Shown: one piece after another, positions 8,088 through 16,771 of the stretch
Layout of the letters: each line of letters begins with the position of its first letter
How positions within the stretch are numbered: position 1 is the first letter of the stretch
NCBI RefSeq assembly: GCF_011806565.1
Contig: NZ_JAATOP010000008.1
Span: 1-64,000, forward strand
Reading direction: 5' to 3'
Length of the DNA stretch: 64,000 bases
Source of the DNA: Marivivens donghaensis
GTDB lineage: Bacteria > Pseudomonadota > Alphaproteobacteria > Rhodobacterales > Rhodobacteraceae
Made by a program: the position numbers and the translations under genes
Notes under the pieces: model-generated
Database searches by the model: none
What the model was told of the DNA's origin: nothing
Seen by the model: the letters and a program-made list of their open reading frames with translations, nothing else

Positions 8088-9821
8088 ATGCCCCCAAAGA
8101 GCGAAGCGAAAGTCGATAACTCTCTCGCACCGGAGGATTTTTTCTTTGTCCCCGGTCGTGATGAGGGGCTGTCTCTGCTGACTGAGCCAAAGTGGTATTG
8201 GCGCTATGTGCCCAAGGCAAACATCTGCGCCTTTTCGGTCAGTGACTATGCTGACCACAACACCCTGACCAATCAGGTGATCGCCGATGCGATGACCGTA
8301 AGAAACTTTACGCAGGGCATCGAATTCAACCGTGTCCCTGCTGTCGCGCATGATGTTCGGTTTGTGAAAAATGTCGTTGGTATTGGTGAAAAATGGCTGC
8401 TGTCGGGCGCTGCGGGTGAACGCCTCCGCAACCGCTACACGTGGCACGGCGCGGGACGCACGCAGGAAGAATCGGTCGTCGAGACCAACGCTTTCCTGAG
8501 CGATCTGAAGACCGACCCGACGGTTTCGCCGATCCCCGTGACGAGCGAAGACCTCGGTGATCGGCCCTTCGTGATCGAGGCCCGCAACCTCTTTAACTAC
8601 TACCACTTCCTGATCGAGACCTTGCCGCGCCTGCAAATTGCTGTCGACCTCAAGCACCGCGGCCCGATCTACATCTGCTACAAGGGCCAGAAGCCTTCCG
8701 CGTTTGCCCGCGCCTACGTCGATGCCCTCTTCCCCGAGATCGCTGGGCAAGTCGAATTCCTCGAAACGCCGCAGGAGTTCGATGACGCGATCATCGATTT
8801 CGGGTTTGATCACTACTACTTCACCGCCCGCGACGACATCATCCCGCCGGCGACAGAGGCTATGCCGCAAGGACAGGGCCATCTGCTGAAGAACACCAGC
8901 CGCCACGCCTACCGCATCTTCAGGCACAACAGCTACATGGCCGATCTGCGGTCGCTGCGGGAACGGGCCCTTGCTGCGATCAGCCGGCTGGATACGTCGC
9001 AGCTGCCGCGCAAGTTCTGGGTGCAGCGCAATCCATCCTCGGAACGGTCGCGGGACATGCTGAACGAGGACCGGCTCGTTGCCAAACTGCAAGAGCAGGG
9101 TTTCACCGCGCTAAGGTTCGAAGACTACAGCCCTCTCGAACAGATTGCGCTGATGGCGAATGCCGAGGTCATGGCCTCCCACCACGGCGCGGCCTTTGCC
9201 AACATGATGTTCGCAAGTCCCGATGCCTATGTGATCGAGATCGGCACAGCACAGACTGCGCTTGGTCGGTGGGGCGATTTCTTTGGCGCGGCGCATGTGT
9301 CGCGAACCAATTACGTTACCTTCTTTGCCGACCATAACTGGGATACGCCCGATCAGGTCCCGAATTTCGATGATCATGGACACATCGGCGTGGCGCTCGG
9401 GACAGATGGGATAAAAAGGGTCTCACAGTTTACTGGCGCGCTCGTGGGCGCCGCGCCGACGGGCCTCTCAAAGCCCGAGGTCGAAGCGCTTGCAGAGATG
9501 CTGACCAAGACCAACGCGACCAACGCGCTTCAGACCGTGCTGAACCAATACAGCGAGCTGGTGAACGAAAGTATCCCGATGCTACAAGCCCGCGCGACGA
9601 TCCTCGACGCGAAGGACGACGTGCACGGCCTATTCGACACGCTGACCCGCATCCGTCGGATCGCACCCGGACGGCCGAGGCCGCTGGAGCGGATGATCTG
9701 GCTCACGCGCCGCATGGGACGCCGCGATCTGGCTGATGTGCTGGTCGCGGAGCACGCGCAACGCTTTCCGAAACGCCACGCGGAGTTTCGCAAGAAGATC
9801 CGCTGGTACAAGGGCGCCTGA
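8088..9821 (+). CDS. Glycosyltransferase family 61 (DUF563) protein
   Basis: 577 aa. The GT61 signature is clear: FNYYHFLIETLPRLQ at about 165-180 and, later, NAEVMASHHGAAFANMMFASP, the family's catalytic/nucleotide-sugar region. The last 170 residues are an additional helical segment of unknown role. GT61 enzymes transfer sugars to polysaccharides or proteins; the acceptor is unknown, but an exopolysaccharide or lipopolysaccharide role is common in bacteria. No membrane segment. The gene stands alone among housekeeping genes, and its stop abuts the stop of the convergent gene at 9822 with no spacer. Confidence 0.85.
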   Translation: MPPKSEAKVDNSLAPEDFFFVPGRDEGLSLLTEPKWYWRYVPKANICAFSVSDYADHNTLTNQVIADAMTVRNFTQGIEFNRVPAVAHDVRFVKNVVGIGEKWLLSGAAGERLRNRYTWHGAGRTQEESVVETNAFLSDLKTDPTVSPIPVTSEDLGDRPFVIEARNLFNYYHFLIETLPRLQIAVDLKHRGPIYICYKGQKPSAFARAYVDALFPEIAGQVEFLETPQEFDDAIIDFGFDHYYFTARDDIIPPATEAMPQGQGHLLKNTSRHAYRIFRHNSYMADLRSLRERALAAISRLDTSQLPRKFWVQRNPSSERSRDMLNEDRLVAKLQEQGFTALRFEDYSPLEQIALMANAEVMASHHGAAFANMMFASPDAYVIEIGTAQTALGRWGDFFGAAHVSRTNYVTFFADHNWDTPDQVPNFDDHGHIGVALGTDGIKRVSQFTGALVGAAPTGLSKPEVEALAEMLTKTNATNALQTVLNQYSELVNESIPMLQARATILDAKDDVHGLFDTLTRIRRIAPGRPRPLERMIWLTRRMGRRDLADVLVAEHAQRFPKRHAEFRKKIRWYKGA

Positions 9822-10679
9822 CTATTCCGCCGCCAGCGGCATCTCCCGTTCGCCGAGCGCGGCGATCTTCGTCGAGACCCGCCGCAGCATCGCGCGGAAG
9901 TCGGGGAAATCAATATGGGGCGTCAGCGTCGCCTCATCCATGTAGAGTGATCGGTCAATCTCGATCTGGATCGCGTGCTGGCGGCGCGAGGGGCGGCCGT
10001 AGGTGACGGTGCTGAAGGCCCCCGCAAACGGCGTGTTGTGGGCGACTGTCAGCCCTTCATCCCGAAACGCCGCCGCAATCTGCTGGACCAGCCGCTGGGA
10101 CGCCGATGCACCGAACCTGTCGCCAATGACGATCTCGGGCGTGCCACCGGTCTGACGCGAACATTCGAGCGCCTCGTGGGGCATTGAATGACAGTCGACC
10201 AGAATCGATTCTCCGAAAAGCGCCGAATTCCGGTCCATCAGCTCCTGCAACTTTTCGTGATAAGGGTGCCAAATCATCGCCAGACGCCGCTTCGCCTCGG
10301 CCATCGGCAGCTTTCCGCAATAGATCGCCCGCCCTCCGGAGACGACGCGGGGAATCACACCGAGGCCGGAAACGACGCGCGGATTGTGCGAAACGCGCCT
10401 GATCCCTTCGATCAGGGCAGGGTCGAGTTCGTCGGAACTGCGGTTCAAATCCACATATGCGCGCGGGAAAGTCGCGCAAAGCATCGTGGCGCCCAGCTCC
10501 GGCGCATAATCAAAGAGCCTGTCTACAAAGGCGTCTTCGGAAGACCGCAGCACCGGACGGGTCAACTGCACCTCATCACCGAACGCATCCTGATAGTTCT
10601 GGCCACTATGGGGCGAAGCGAATAGGACGCTTGTCGTCAGCCGAATTGGCTCAAGAACTTCAAAGGGCTGGACGGTCAT
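9822..10679 (-). CDS. N-formylglutamate amidohydrolase family enzyme
   Basis: 285 aa from ATG 10679 (GAGAGGAAG upstream; an upstream extension to 10772 is discounted). Motifs of the FGase (HutG-like) zinc hydrolase family: FASPHSGQNYQ near the N-terminus, PRAYVDLNRSSDELDP, VDCHSMPHEA and QIEIDRSLYMDE, whose His/Asp/Glu are expected to bind zinc and substrate. Members hydrolyse N-formyl-L-glutamate in the formimino route of histidine breakdown, but relatives act on other N-acyl amino acids. No hut genes are nearby, so the physiological substrate is uncertain. Confidence 0.88.
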   Translation of the reverse strand: MTVQPFEVLEPIRLTTSVLFASPHSGQNYQDAFGDEVQLTRPVLRSSEDAFVDRLFDYAPELGATMLCATFPRAYVDLNRSSDELDPALIEGIRRVSHNPRVVSGLGVIPRVVSGGRAIYCGKLPMAEAKRRLAMIWHPYHEKLQELMDRNSALFGESILVDCHSMPHEALECSRQTGGTPEIVIGDRFGASASQRLVQQIAAAFRDEGLTVAHNTPFAGAFSTVTYGRPSRRQHAIQIEIDRSLYMDEATLTPHIDFPDFRAMLRRVSTKIAALGEREMPLAAE

Positions 10680-10734
10680 CAGGCTTCCTCTCTCAAAAAA
10701 ATTATAGAGCGAGAAATGAATTTGCCAAAAGCCC

Positions 10735-10763
10735 TTGATCACCCTTTCGACTCCTTTTATAGA
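10735..10763 (+). promoter_or_regulatory. Probable sigma-70 promoter for tRNA-Val
   Basis: TTGATC at 10735-10740, a 17-base spacer, then TATAGA at 10758-10763, about 67 bases before the tRNA. Both hexamers match four or more consensus positions and the spacing is ideal. Assigned by pattern only. Confidence 0.45.
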
Positions 10764-10829
10764 GCCGCTCACCCGACGCGATTAGTTACGGTCCGAACCA
10801 TCGGAAAGCGACGATCCTAAGGTAAAAGT

Positions 10830-10904
10830 GGGCGGTTAGCTCAGCGGTAGAGCACTACGTTGACATCGTAGTGGCCACTGGTTCGATCCCAGTACCGCCC
10901 ACCA
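10830..10904 (+). tRNA. tRNA-Val (GAC)
   Basis: 75-nt cloverleaf with encoded CCA. Acceptor GGGCGGT pairs with ACCGCCC (10894-10900); D arm TAGCTCAGCGGTAGAGC; anticodon stem CTACG/CGTAG encloses TTGACAT, giving anticodon GAC at 10862-10864; the T arm has GGTTCGATCCC. It reads GUC valine codons. rpmJ follows 72 bases downstream on the same strand. Confidence 0.97.
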
Positions 10905-10976
10905 TCTAATTCACTGGCCTTTCCGGGCTTAACGCAACCAGGCGCAATCGCCGCGCCGCGAATAGGAGATTGGACT

Positions 10977-11102
10977 ATGAAAGTTCGTAACTCGCTCCGC
11001 TCGCTCAAGCAGCGCCACCGCGATTGCCGCATCGTGCGCCGCAAGGGCCGCGTCTATGTGATCAACAAGACGCAGCGCCGCTTCAAAGCTCGTCAGGGCT
11101 AA
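10977..11102 (+). CDS. rpmJ: 50S ribosomal protein L36
   Basis: 41 aa, very basic: starts [17 protein letters not shown] and ends [13 protein letters not shown], the typical alphaproteobacterial L36. Its cysteine/histidine content is reduced compared with the zinc-binding CxxC...CxxxxH form, as in the zinc-independent (C-minus) type that replaces it in this group. ATG 10977 has AGGAGA upstream. A strong terminator follows 19 bases after the stop, so it is probably transcribed alone or with the tRNA. Confidence 0.95.
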   Translation: MKVRNSLRSLKQRHRDCRIVRRKGRVYVINKTQRRFKARQG

Positions 11103-11121
11103 TCAAGCGGACATCGGAATT

Positions 11122-11157
11122 GAGGGCGCGTTCTTTTAGAACGCGCCCTCTTCTTTT
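11122..11157 (+). terminator. Rho-independent terminator after rpmJ
   Basis: A perfect 12-bp stem, GAGGGCGCGTTC with GAACGCGCCCTC, loop TTTTA, followed by TTCTTTT. Confidence 0.9.
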
Positions 11158-11251
11158 GCGCGGACCTCCTCTTTTTATTCGCGTTTTTTGCTTGTTTCAC
11201 CCGTTCACCCACCCGTACGCTGACCCCAAGTGTGTGATTGCGGAGGAACGA

Positions 11252-12535
11252 ATGACCAAGAGCAAACTAGCCCTAGGGCTGTCGACGATAGCCTTGATGG
11301 CCACGGCGACAGCAGGATTTGCACAAAGCCAGGATGCCTGCGGACTAGGCGTCAATTCGGTTCGCTGGATCGGCGGCGATGCGAGTGGTTCCGACATCAG
11401 TACCGTCTCCGATTTTGAAGAGCAGATGGCTTTGGTCCTGTCCGGCACCAATTATGTTTCCCAGTTTGAACTGTCTTCGACCACCGATGTCAGAATCGAG
11501 GCCGAAGGTCGTGGAATGTCCGACCCGATGTTCGAGCTGTATGATTCTACGGGTACGCTCTTGCTGACGGACGACGATTCGGGCGGCGGCACTTCGGCTA
11601 TGGTCGAAACGAGCCTCGATTCGGGCACCTACTGCGTCCTGCTGCGCAGCTACGACAATTCTCCGATGACCAGCTACCTGCGCATCGGTCGTCAGGAGCA
11701 CGAGCGCCTGACCTCGGGTGTGATGGACGAAGAGGTCATTTCGGGCGTCGAGGAGGCAATCAACGAAGCGCTGGAAGACGACATGTTCAGCTCGGACGGC
11801 ATGTTCGATATGCCGGGCCTCACCTGCGACTCGTCGATGTACGCCGAGCCGCTGATGATCGGCTCCAGTGGCACCGCATCGGTCAACGAAGTGCCGTACT
11901 GGCGCTTCACCATCGACGAGCCGATGAGCGTCACTATCACCGCAGAGGGCGACAGCGCTGACCCGTACATCACGCTCTACGATGACTACGGCGGCTATCT
12001 GACCGAGAACGACGATTACGACGGTTTGAACTCCCGCATCGATATGGTCGACCCACTCGATCCTGGTGATTACTGCATCACGATGGAGGCGCTGAGCGAC
12101 AGCTATTCTCCGATCACAGTGAGCGTCTATGAGTACGATGCCGAAGAGGTGCTGATGCAGAGCTACGCCTCCGGTGAGGCCGCTCCGCCGCTCGACGGTA
12201 GCTATCCGATGACAGAACTGGCCGACCTGACCACGCGTATCCGTCAGGATGTCCGTATCAACGGCGACGTGGAATGGTTCAGCTTTTACGTTCCCGAAGG
12301 TGGTCTGCTGCTGATCGAGGCCATCACGGTCGACGGAGGCGGTGATCCGTTCGTCTACCTTTACGACGATCTGGGCCGCCAAGTTGGCTACAACGATGAC
12401 GGCCCTGCCGGTCTGGATTCGATGCTAGCGACGAAGATCACCAACGGCAGCTATATGCTGGCAGTCGGTGACCTGAACTATGGCACAGGAACGCCGCTGC
12501 GAATCCTGCTCGAACGTTACGTTCCTGCCCGCTAA
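11252..12535 (+). CDS. Secreted protein with three PPC-like beta-sandwich modules
   Basis: 427 aa from ATG 11252 (GGAGGAACGA upstream; an upstream in-frame extension overlaps rpmJ and is rejected). Signal peptide with predicted cleavage after AFA (residue 24). Three similar modules follow at about 67-146, 213-294 and 340-422, each with the pattern V-x-I-x-A-E-G...DP-x-[FIV]-x-L-Y-D...G-x-L...DDD...G-x-Y-x-[VIL]. This resembles the bacterial pre-peptidase C-terminal (PPC) domain and is rich in Asp that could bind calcium. Paired cysteines sit in modules 1 and 2. There is no peptidase domain. Likely periplasmic or extracellular; ligand unknown. Confidence 0.82.
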   Translation: MTKSKLALGLSTIALMATATAGFAQSQDACGLGVNSVRWIGGDASGSDISTVSDFEEQMALVLSGTNYVSQFELSSTTDVRIEAEGRGMSDPMFELYDSTGTLLLTDDDSGGGTSAMVETSLDSGTYCVLLRSYDNSPMTSYLRIGRQEHERLTSGVMDEEVISGVEEAINEALEDDMFSSDGMFDMPGLTCDSSMYAEPLMIGSSGTASVNEVPYWRFTIDEPMSVTITAEGDSADPYITLYDDYGGYLTENDDYDGLNSRIDMVDPLDPGDYCITMEALSDSYSPITVSVYEYDAEEVLMQSYASGEAAPPLDGSYPMTELADLTTRIRQDVRINGDVEWFSFYVPEGGLLLIEAITVDGGGDPFVYLYDDLGRQVGYNDDGPAGLDSMLATKITNGSYMLAVGDLNYGTGTPLRILLERYVPAR

Positions 12536-12537
12536 CG

Positions 12538-12566
12538 AAAAAGGCCCCGCGAGGGGCCTTTTCTTT
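12538..12566. terminator. Bidirectional terminator between convergent genes
   Basis: AAGGCCCC, loop GCGA, GGGGCCTT, with TTCTTT after it on the plus strand and an A-run before it giving a U-run on the minus strand. It serves the PPC gene and lies at the 3' end of the minus-strand gene at 12565. Confidence 0.88.
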
Positions 12567-14226
12567 ATCGGTTTAGGCTGTTCACCGCGTCGGCGAGGAG
12601 CCTGACGATAGTGGCCTCGTTCAGGAAGCCTGTGACCGGCAATCCGTTCTGATCCTGATAGCGGCGGATGGCGCGGCGGGTCTGGCCGTTGAAGTTGCCG
12701 TCGACAGGACCGGGGTTCAGCTCCATCTGTGCCAGACGGGTTTCAACTAGACGGCGGGTCAGTCCATTGAGGCCCAGCGCTTCTTCTTCAGCGCGGGCAG
12801 CGTCATTGGAGCTCTGCTGTTCGCGCTCCTCGGTGATTTCCTGAATGCGCGCCTGCGCTTCACCAACGAAGTCGCCCTCGGGGTAAGCACTCAGGTAATC
12901 CTGATAAGCGGCCATGTTGTCGGCATCGCGGGCTTTGTCCCAAGCGTTGCGATCTTCGGCAGCAGCGGCAGCGCGCTTGTTTTCTTCGATCGCAGCAAGG
13001 CGCTCTGTCGCGACTTCGGCAAAGTTACCGTCGGGATAACGTTCAAGGTAGGCACGCAGACCCGGCTCGTCCCCTTGCGCGCCTGTCTCTTCCCAGAACG
13101 CACGGTCGAGGCGCTCTGCCTCCTGACGGCGACGCTCTGCCTCTGCTTCAAGCTCTGCCGCACGGCGGCTGGCCTGCGCGTCGAGACGGGCAATTTGCTC
13201 TTCGGTCAAGTAGGAAGTCTGGGAGTAGCCGTTCTGCTGCTGCCAGTTCGTGATGGCCTGACGGGAGCCATTGCCGAAAATGCCGTCGATACCGCGGGTG
13301 TTATAATCCAGCAGCGAAAGGTCACGCTGGATCTCGCGTCGGGCATCGCGGCTGAGGTTCAGGTCCTCTTCCGCCATGCGCGCATCACGGTTCGGCTCGG
13401 CGAGGATTTCGGCAATCAGACGCTCGGCTTCTTCGGCATGTTCACCGTTGGGGAAGCGGCGGATGTAGTTGCGGTAAGCTTCTGCGGTATCCAGCGCACG
13501 GGAGCCCTCCCACAGAGCCTGCTCGGCACCGTCATCGCGATTGGTCGGCTGCGGCGGTTCGGGAACGGTGGAAGGGCGCTGGGGCATAAACACCATCGTA
13601 TCCGGCGCGTAACCGGTAACGGTCAGACTGTAATCCTCGAAGTACGGTGCGATGTTTTCCTGAGGTTGGCTCAGCACGTCATTCGCAAAAGCCGCCACAT
13701 CACGCGGGCGACCCGTCGCGACTGTCACGCCTTGCGGAATAGTGCCTTCGACGGTGCCTGACGCGAGCCATTTGCCGAACTGGCTGCCTTCGCTTTCGTC
13801 ACCGATCAACAGCAACGCGCGACCAGGCGCTTCGGCGAGGACGTTCAGCAGTGAGTCGACCGATACTGCTTGCTCACCCAATGTGAACAGACGCGGCTCC
13901 GCGCTTTCGGATGTCAGGAACCAATTACGGTCGCCGTCGTGGGCAAAGCGGCCGGACAGGGCGACCACGATGCGGTCCGCATCATCCGCAAGGTCCGCAA
14001 AAGATGTGAGTGCATCGCGGGTGGTATCAGCGCGTCCATTGCGGAGCGTGATGACGTTAAAGCCGAGCGCTTCCAATCCATCGCTGGCTTCCAGAACATT
14101 CGAACCGCGAGTCACGCGGCCAAGTCGTTCATAGCTGTCGTTTCCAAGCAGAAGGGCCGCATCCTCGGCCATGGCACCGCTGGCGGTCAGAGCCGCAAGG
14201 GCGGTCCCCAGAAGAAAGTCGCGCAT
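12565..14226 (-). CDS. Periplasmic caspase-like protein without catalytic dyad, with two peptidoglycan-binding domains
   Basis: 553 aa with a signal peptide (cleavage near residue 20, AMA). Residues 21-200 follow the C14 caspase/metacaspase layout (ALLLGNDSY..., VVALSGRFAHDG at 88-98, RALLLIGDESEGS at 136-148). The usual SGH histidine is replaced by Arg (SGR) and no cysteine stands at the D-x-C position, so the fold is probably inactive. Three repeats of the form Y-x-x-[YF]-[IL]-x-x-[FY]-P-[ND/E]-G occur at about 248-273, 390-414 and 440-464. Two PG_binding_1-like domains (GIDGIFGNGSRQAI; GPVDGNFNGQTRRAI) span 293-348 and 485-548. The domain mix suggests an envelope scaffold. AAAGGAAT precedes the ATG. 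Confidence 0.8.
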   Translation of the reverse strand: MRDFLLGTALAALTASGAMAEDAALLLGNDSYERLGRVTRGSNVLEASDGLEALGFNVITLRNGRADTTRDALTSFADLADDADRIVVALSGRFAHDGDRNWFLTSESAEPRLFTLGEQAVSVDSLLNVLAEAPGRALLLIGDESEGSQFGKWLASGTVEGTIPQGVTVATGRPRDVAAFANDVLSQPQENIAPYFEDYSLTVTGYAPDTMVFMPQRPSTVPEPPQPTNRDDGAEQALWEGSRALDTAEAYRNYIRRFPNGEHAEEAERLIAEILAEPNRDARMAEEDLNLSRDARREIQRDLSLLDYNTRGIDGIFGNGSRQAITNWQQQNGYSQTSYLTEEQIARLDAQASRRAAELEAEAERRRQEAERLDRAFWEETGAQGDEPGLRAYLERYPDGNFAEVATERLAAIEENKRAAAAAEDRNAWDKARDADNMAAYQDYLSAYPEGDFVGEAQARIQEITEEREQQSSNDAARAEEEALGLNGLTRRLVETRLAQMELNPGPVDGNFNGQTRRAIRRYQDQNGLPVTGFLNEATIVRLLADAVNSLNR

Positions 14227-14383
14227 ATCAATTCCTTTCCGGCGCGCCGCGCATGGCCCACCTAAAGCAAACCTGAAAAACGGCTCGCATCCTCCTCATG
14301 ACACAATATGTGTGCCAGATTGTCGTCAGGTAAACGCCTCTCGGCGCTGTGACGTTCCAGTGAACACGGTCAATGGATCTGAC

Positions 14384-14412
14384 TTGATTCTGGTCCGGAT
14401 CGGGGTTGCTAT
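14384..14412 (+). promoter_or_regulatory. Possible sigma-70 promoter for the gene at 14458
   Basis: TTGATT (14384-14389), 17-base spacer, TGCTAT (14407-14412), 45 bases before the start codon. Pattern-based only. Confidence 0.4.
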
Positions 14413-14457
14413 CCAATAGCGGCGGCATTTCACGGCCCAATGCGGAGGAGACGAGAC

Positions 14458-15309
14458 ATGAAACAGCTGTTTCCGGCGATCAGTCCGGACTTTGCCCATG
14501 ATGCACTCGAAGGGCGCGTGATCCTGCACGAAGCGCTCATGATCTGCGAGATCAGCTACGAGGGCCTCTATTTCCACACCTCCGGCGATGCCAACGCACT
14601 ATTCGACTATGTGGAGGAATGCCTTTCGGAAACCGGCGAGCCGCTGTGGTTTTTCCTCGTGAACACAAAGGACTACAAAATCGACGGCGATGCGTGGTTC
14701 GCGTTCACAAAGCGCGGCATGGACATGAAGGAATACCACGCGATGGGCATCGCCCATTACGACACGTCCGAATTCAACCGGAACTACATTGAGCGCGTCA
14801 AAGGCACCGATCAGCACGACAAGACGAACTTCGGCAGCCGCGACGATGCGGTCGCCTACCTGAAGTCATTGCCGAGCAAACGGCGGGAACGACTGTTCCA
14901 CACGCCGAATTATATGAAGCCGGACATTCAGAGGCGTGTCAGCTTCGACCGTGAAAATGACATCTGCGAGCTCGACCTCACTGATTTGAGCTACGAACAC
15001 TCCCGCGATGTGAACGATGTATTCAACTGGATCGAAGAGCTGTTGCGCCAGACGCGCCAGAAATGGTGGTTCCTGATGAATTACAACGGTACCCGTATCC
15101 AGTCTCCTGCGTGGGTACAGTTCGATGCGCGGCGTCGTTCTTTCCACGACACATTCTCGCTGGGATCGGTGCGCTTTGCGATGGGAAGTGAGACGGAAAC
15201 CGACATCCGCCTCCGCCACGAAACCCGTGGCATCAGGCCGAACATCCGTAATACCCGCGCCGAAGCGCTGGAGCGCCTAAACGAGATGAAACAGGAAGCC
15301 GGGTCCTAA
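14458..15309 (+). CDS. Tandem-duplicated STAS-like protein of unknown function
   Basis: 283 aa from ATG 14458 (GGAGGAG eight bases upstream; an in-frame ATG at 14440 is less well placed). The protein is two copies of one fold: residues about 19-140 and 158-280. Matching landmarks are ANALFDYVEECL / NDVFNWIEELL, then EPLWFFLVNTKDYKI / QKWWFLMNYNGTRI, then DAWFAFTKRGMDM / PAWVQFDARRRSF, and a closing RxDDAVAYLKSL / RAEALERLNEM helix. The alternating helix-strand plan with an FxxWIEE helix is reminiscent of SpoIIAA/STAS-like domains. No signal peptide; cytosolic. Function unknown. Confidence 0.8.
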   Translation: MKQLFPAISPDFAHDALEGRVILHEALMICEISYEGLYFHTSGDANALFDYVEECLSETGEPLWFFLVNTKDYKIDGDAWFAFTKRGMDMKEYHAMGIAHYDTSEFNRNYIERVKGTDQHDKTNFGSRDDAVAYLKSLPSKRRERLFHTPNYMKPDIQRRVSFDRENDICELDLTDLSYEHSRDVNDVFNWIEELLRQTRQKWWFLMNYNGTRIQSPAWVQFDARRRSFHDTFSLGSVRFAMGSETETDIRLRHETRGIRPNIRNTRAEALERLNEMKQEAGS

Positions 15310-15318
15310 ACGGGGCCA

Positions 15319-15380
15319 GCGGGGGCTCCTCCTTCCCCCGCGGCCACCTGTGGTCACAGGCCTTTCGGCCGAACCACTGA
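15319..15380. terminator. Hairpin cluster between convergent genes
   Basis: GCGGGGG (15319-15325) pairs with CCCCCGC (15335-15341), CCTGTG/CACAGG (15347-15360) is a second hairpin, and GGCC...GGCC follows. No strong T-run, so a weak or Rho-assisted terminator for both converging genes is inferred. Confidence 0.4.
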
Positions 15381-15396
15381 CTTTGCGGCTCCGACC

Positions 15397-15645
15397 TCAG
15401 GCCGGTTCCGCCTCACGGTGATGTTCTCTCGCAACCTGGTTCGAGCATTTGGCGTACCCCGAATTCTCGGAATAACGCACCAGCCAGAAATAGGCCGACA
15501 CGCCGATCGCTGCGCCACCAAAGGCCAGCAACGCAGCGGTCACCATCTGCCAGACATTCGACACATCGGCCGAAAGCGCGAGATAGCCAAAGGCCCAGAA
15601 ACCGGACCAGGCAATAACATTCACCGTTGCAATGAGTTTGTGCAT
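15397..15645 (-). CDS. Small two-helix membrane protein
   Basis: 82 aa from ATG 15645, chosen for the GGGAGGGAAAGG just upstream (a frame reaching 15705 lacks one). Two hydrophobic segments: residues 4-26 (LIATVNVIAWSGFWAFGYLAL) and about 32-54 (MVTAALLAFGGAAIGVSAYF). The C-terminal tail is charged and His-rich (REHHREAEPA). No family recognised. Confidence 0.7.
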   Translation of the reverse strand: MHKLIATVNVIAWSGFWAFGYLALSADVSNVWQMVTAALLAFGGAAIGVSAYFWLVRYSENSGYAKCSNQVAREHHREAEPA

Positions 15646-15850
15646 TCGCCTTTCCCTCCCAAGAAGAGCGGTCCTGCCCGAGTGCCTAGCGTGCAACCCA
15701 TACATGTGCGCCTAGGATGACGCGGACAAAACCAACAACGGCATCTCCTCCTTGCCGGAAAAACTGCTCGGCAGCCTTCCAACGAGAATCATAGTGAGGT
15801 GGGTGCGACATTCCGTCAAGGGATTCGGCAGTTTACGTTGCCGCTACCCC

Positions 15851-15890
15851 CAAAAAGCAGAACGGACAGAAGCATAGGCTCCTGTCCGTC
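15851..15890 (-). terminator. Terminator after the DUF481 gene
   Basis: On the minus strand ACGGACAG, a 12-base loop and CTGTCCGT are followed by TCTGCTTTTT. It lies 42 bases past the stop at 15932. Confidence 0.75.
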
Positions 15891-15931
15891 CAGACCTCGG
15901 GAATGCAAATCGAGGGTTTTAGCGGGTTGTC

Positions 15932-16771
15932 TTAGAAGTTGTAGACAACCGAAACGCCGAGCAGGTTCTCGACTTTGTCGAGCGAACCCAGATCTTCGCC
16001 GCCGTACTCCGAAGTGTACGAGGTCCGCAGAGCGAGCGAGTCGTTCAGGCCAACTGCAACAGCCAGATCGTTAACGACGCGGGTATCCGAGTCCGAACCG
16101 ATCAGGGTGGTGTCGTTGGTCAGCGTTACGTCTTCCGAGAAAGCGTAAGCGTAGTTCGACTCGACCATGTAAGCGATTTCGGTTTCTTCGTTGTCGTTAC
16201 CGAATTCGATGTAGCGGTAGCCCGGACCTGCTTTGACAGCCCAGTCGGTCTGCGCGTCTTCGATCACGCGGTAGCCGACGCCGAAGCCGATCAGTGCGTC
16301 ACGACGAACCGAAGTGCCGGTGGCGAGGTTGTCGTATGCGATGTCGAGCGAGCCGTAGCCGAACAGTTTCTGGTTGATGTCGCGGGTGTAGTCGTAACCT
16401 GCGGTCAGAGTGTTCTTGTCTTCAATGCCATTGGTTTCACCGTAGGCGTAGGCAAGGTTGATCTCCTGACCGTTTACACCGTCATACCAACCGTAGTTGG
16501 CGCCGATGCCGAGGTCGGTGGTGTCGTTACCCTGTGCAACGTCCGAGTCGGTCAGGCGAAGCGAAACCGAACCCCACGATCCAACCTGACGGCCGGTGTT
16601 ACCGAACGTGAAGTTATCACGCTCTGCTGCGTCCTCGATGTCGTCCTGAATGTCTTCGACCTGATCAGCTGCCATATTCTGGTTCGCGAAGGTCGAGGTC
16701 TGCGCGGCGGCTGCCGATGCTGCTACTGCTGCGGCTGCTGCGAGCACAAAAATGCTGGTTCTTTTTGCCAT
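15932..16771 (-). CDS. DUF481 (YdiY-like) outer-membrane beta-barrel protein
   Basis: 279 aa. Alanine-rich signal peptide with cleavage after AAA (about residue 23). The mature part alternates hydrophobic/polar strands (LGIGANYGWY, INLAYAYGE, KLFGYGSLDIAYD, GPGYRYIEF, ENLLGVSVVYNF) and ends in phenylalanine, the classic C-terminal signature for BAM-dependent barrel insertion. The TAGYDYTRDI and KAGPGYRYIEF blocks fit the DUF481/YdiY salt-induced outer-membrane family. AAAGGA precedes the ATG. It has a long upstream region (16772-17146), suggesting regulated expression. Pore or structural role not known. Confidence 0.85.
   Translation of the reverse strand: MAKRTSIFVLAAAAAVAASAAAAQTSTFANQNMAADQVEDIQDDIEDAAERDNFTFGNTGRQVGSWGSVSLRLTDSDVAQGNDTTDLGIGANYGWYDGVNGQEINLAYAYGETNGIEDKNTLTAGYDYTRDINQKLFGYGSLDIAYDNLATGTSVRRDALIGFGVGYRVIEDAQTDWAVKAGPGYRYIEFGNDNEETEIAYMVESNYAYAFSEDVTLTNDTTLIGSDSDTRVVNDLAVAVGLNDSLALRTSYTSEYGGEDLGSLDKVENLLGVSVVYNF

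Noticed and set aside
10977-11251. In-frame upstream extension of the PPC gene through rpmJ
   Set aside because: It would overlap rpmJ and its terminator in another frame; the ATG at 11252 has a clean ribosome site and a signal peptide directly after it.
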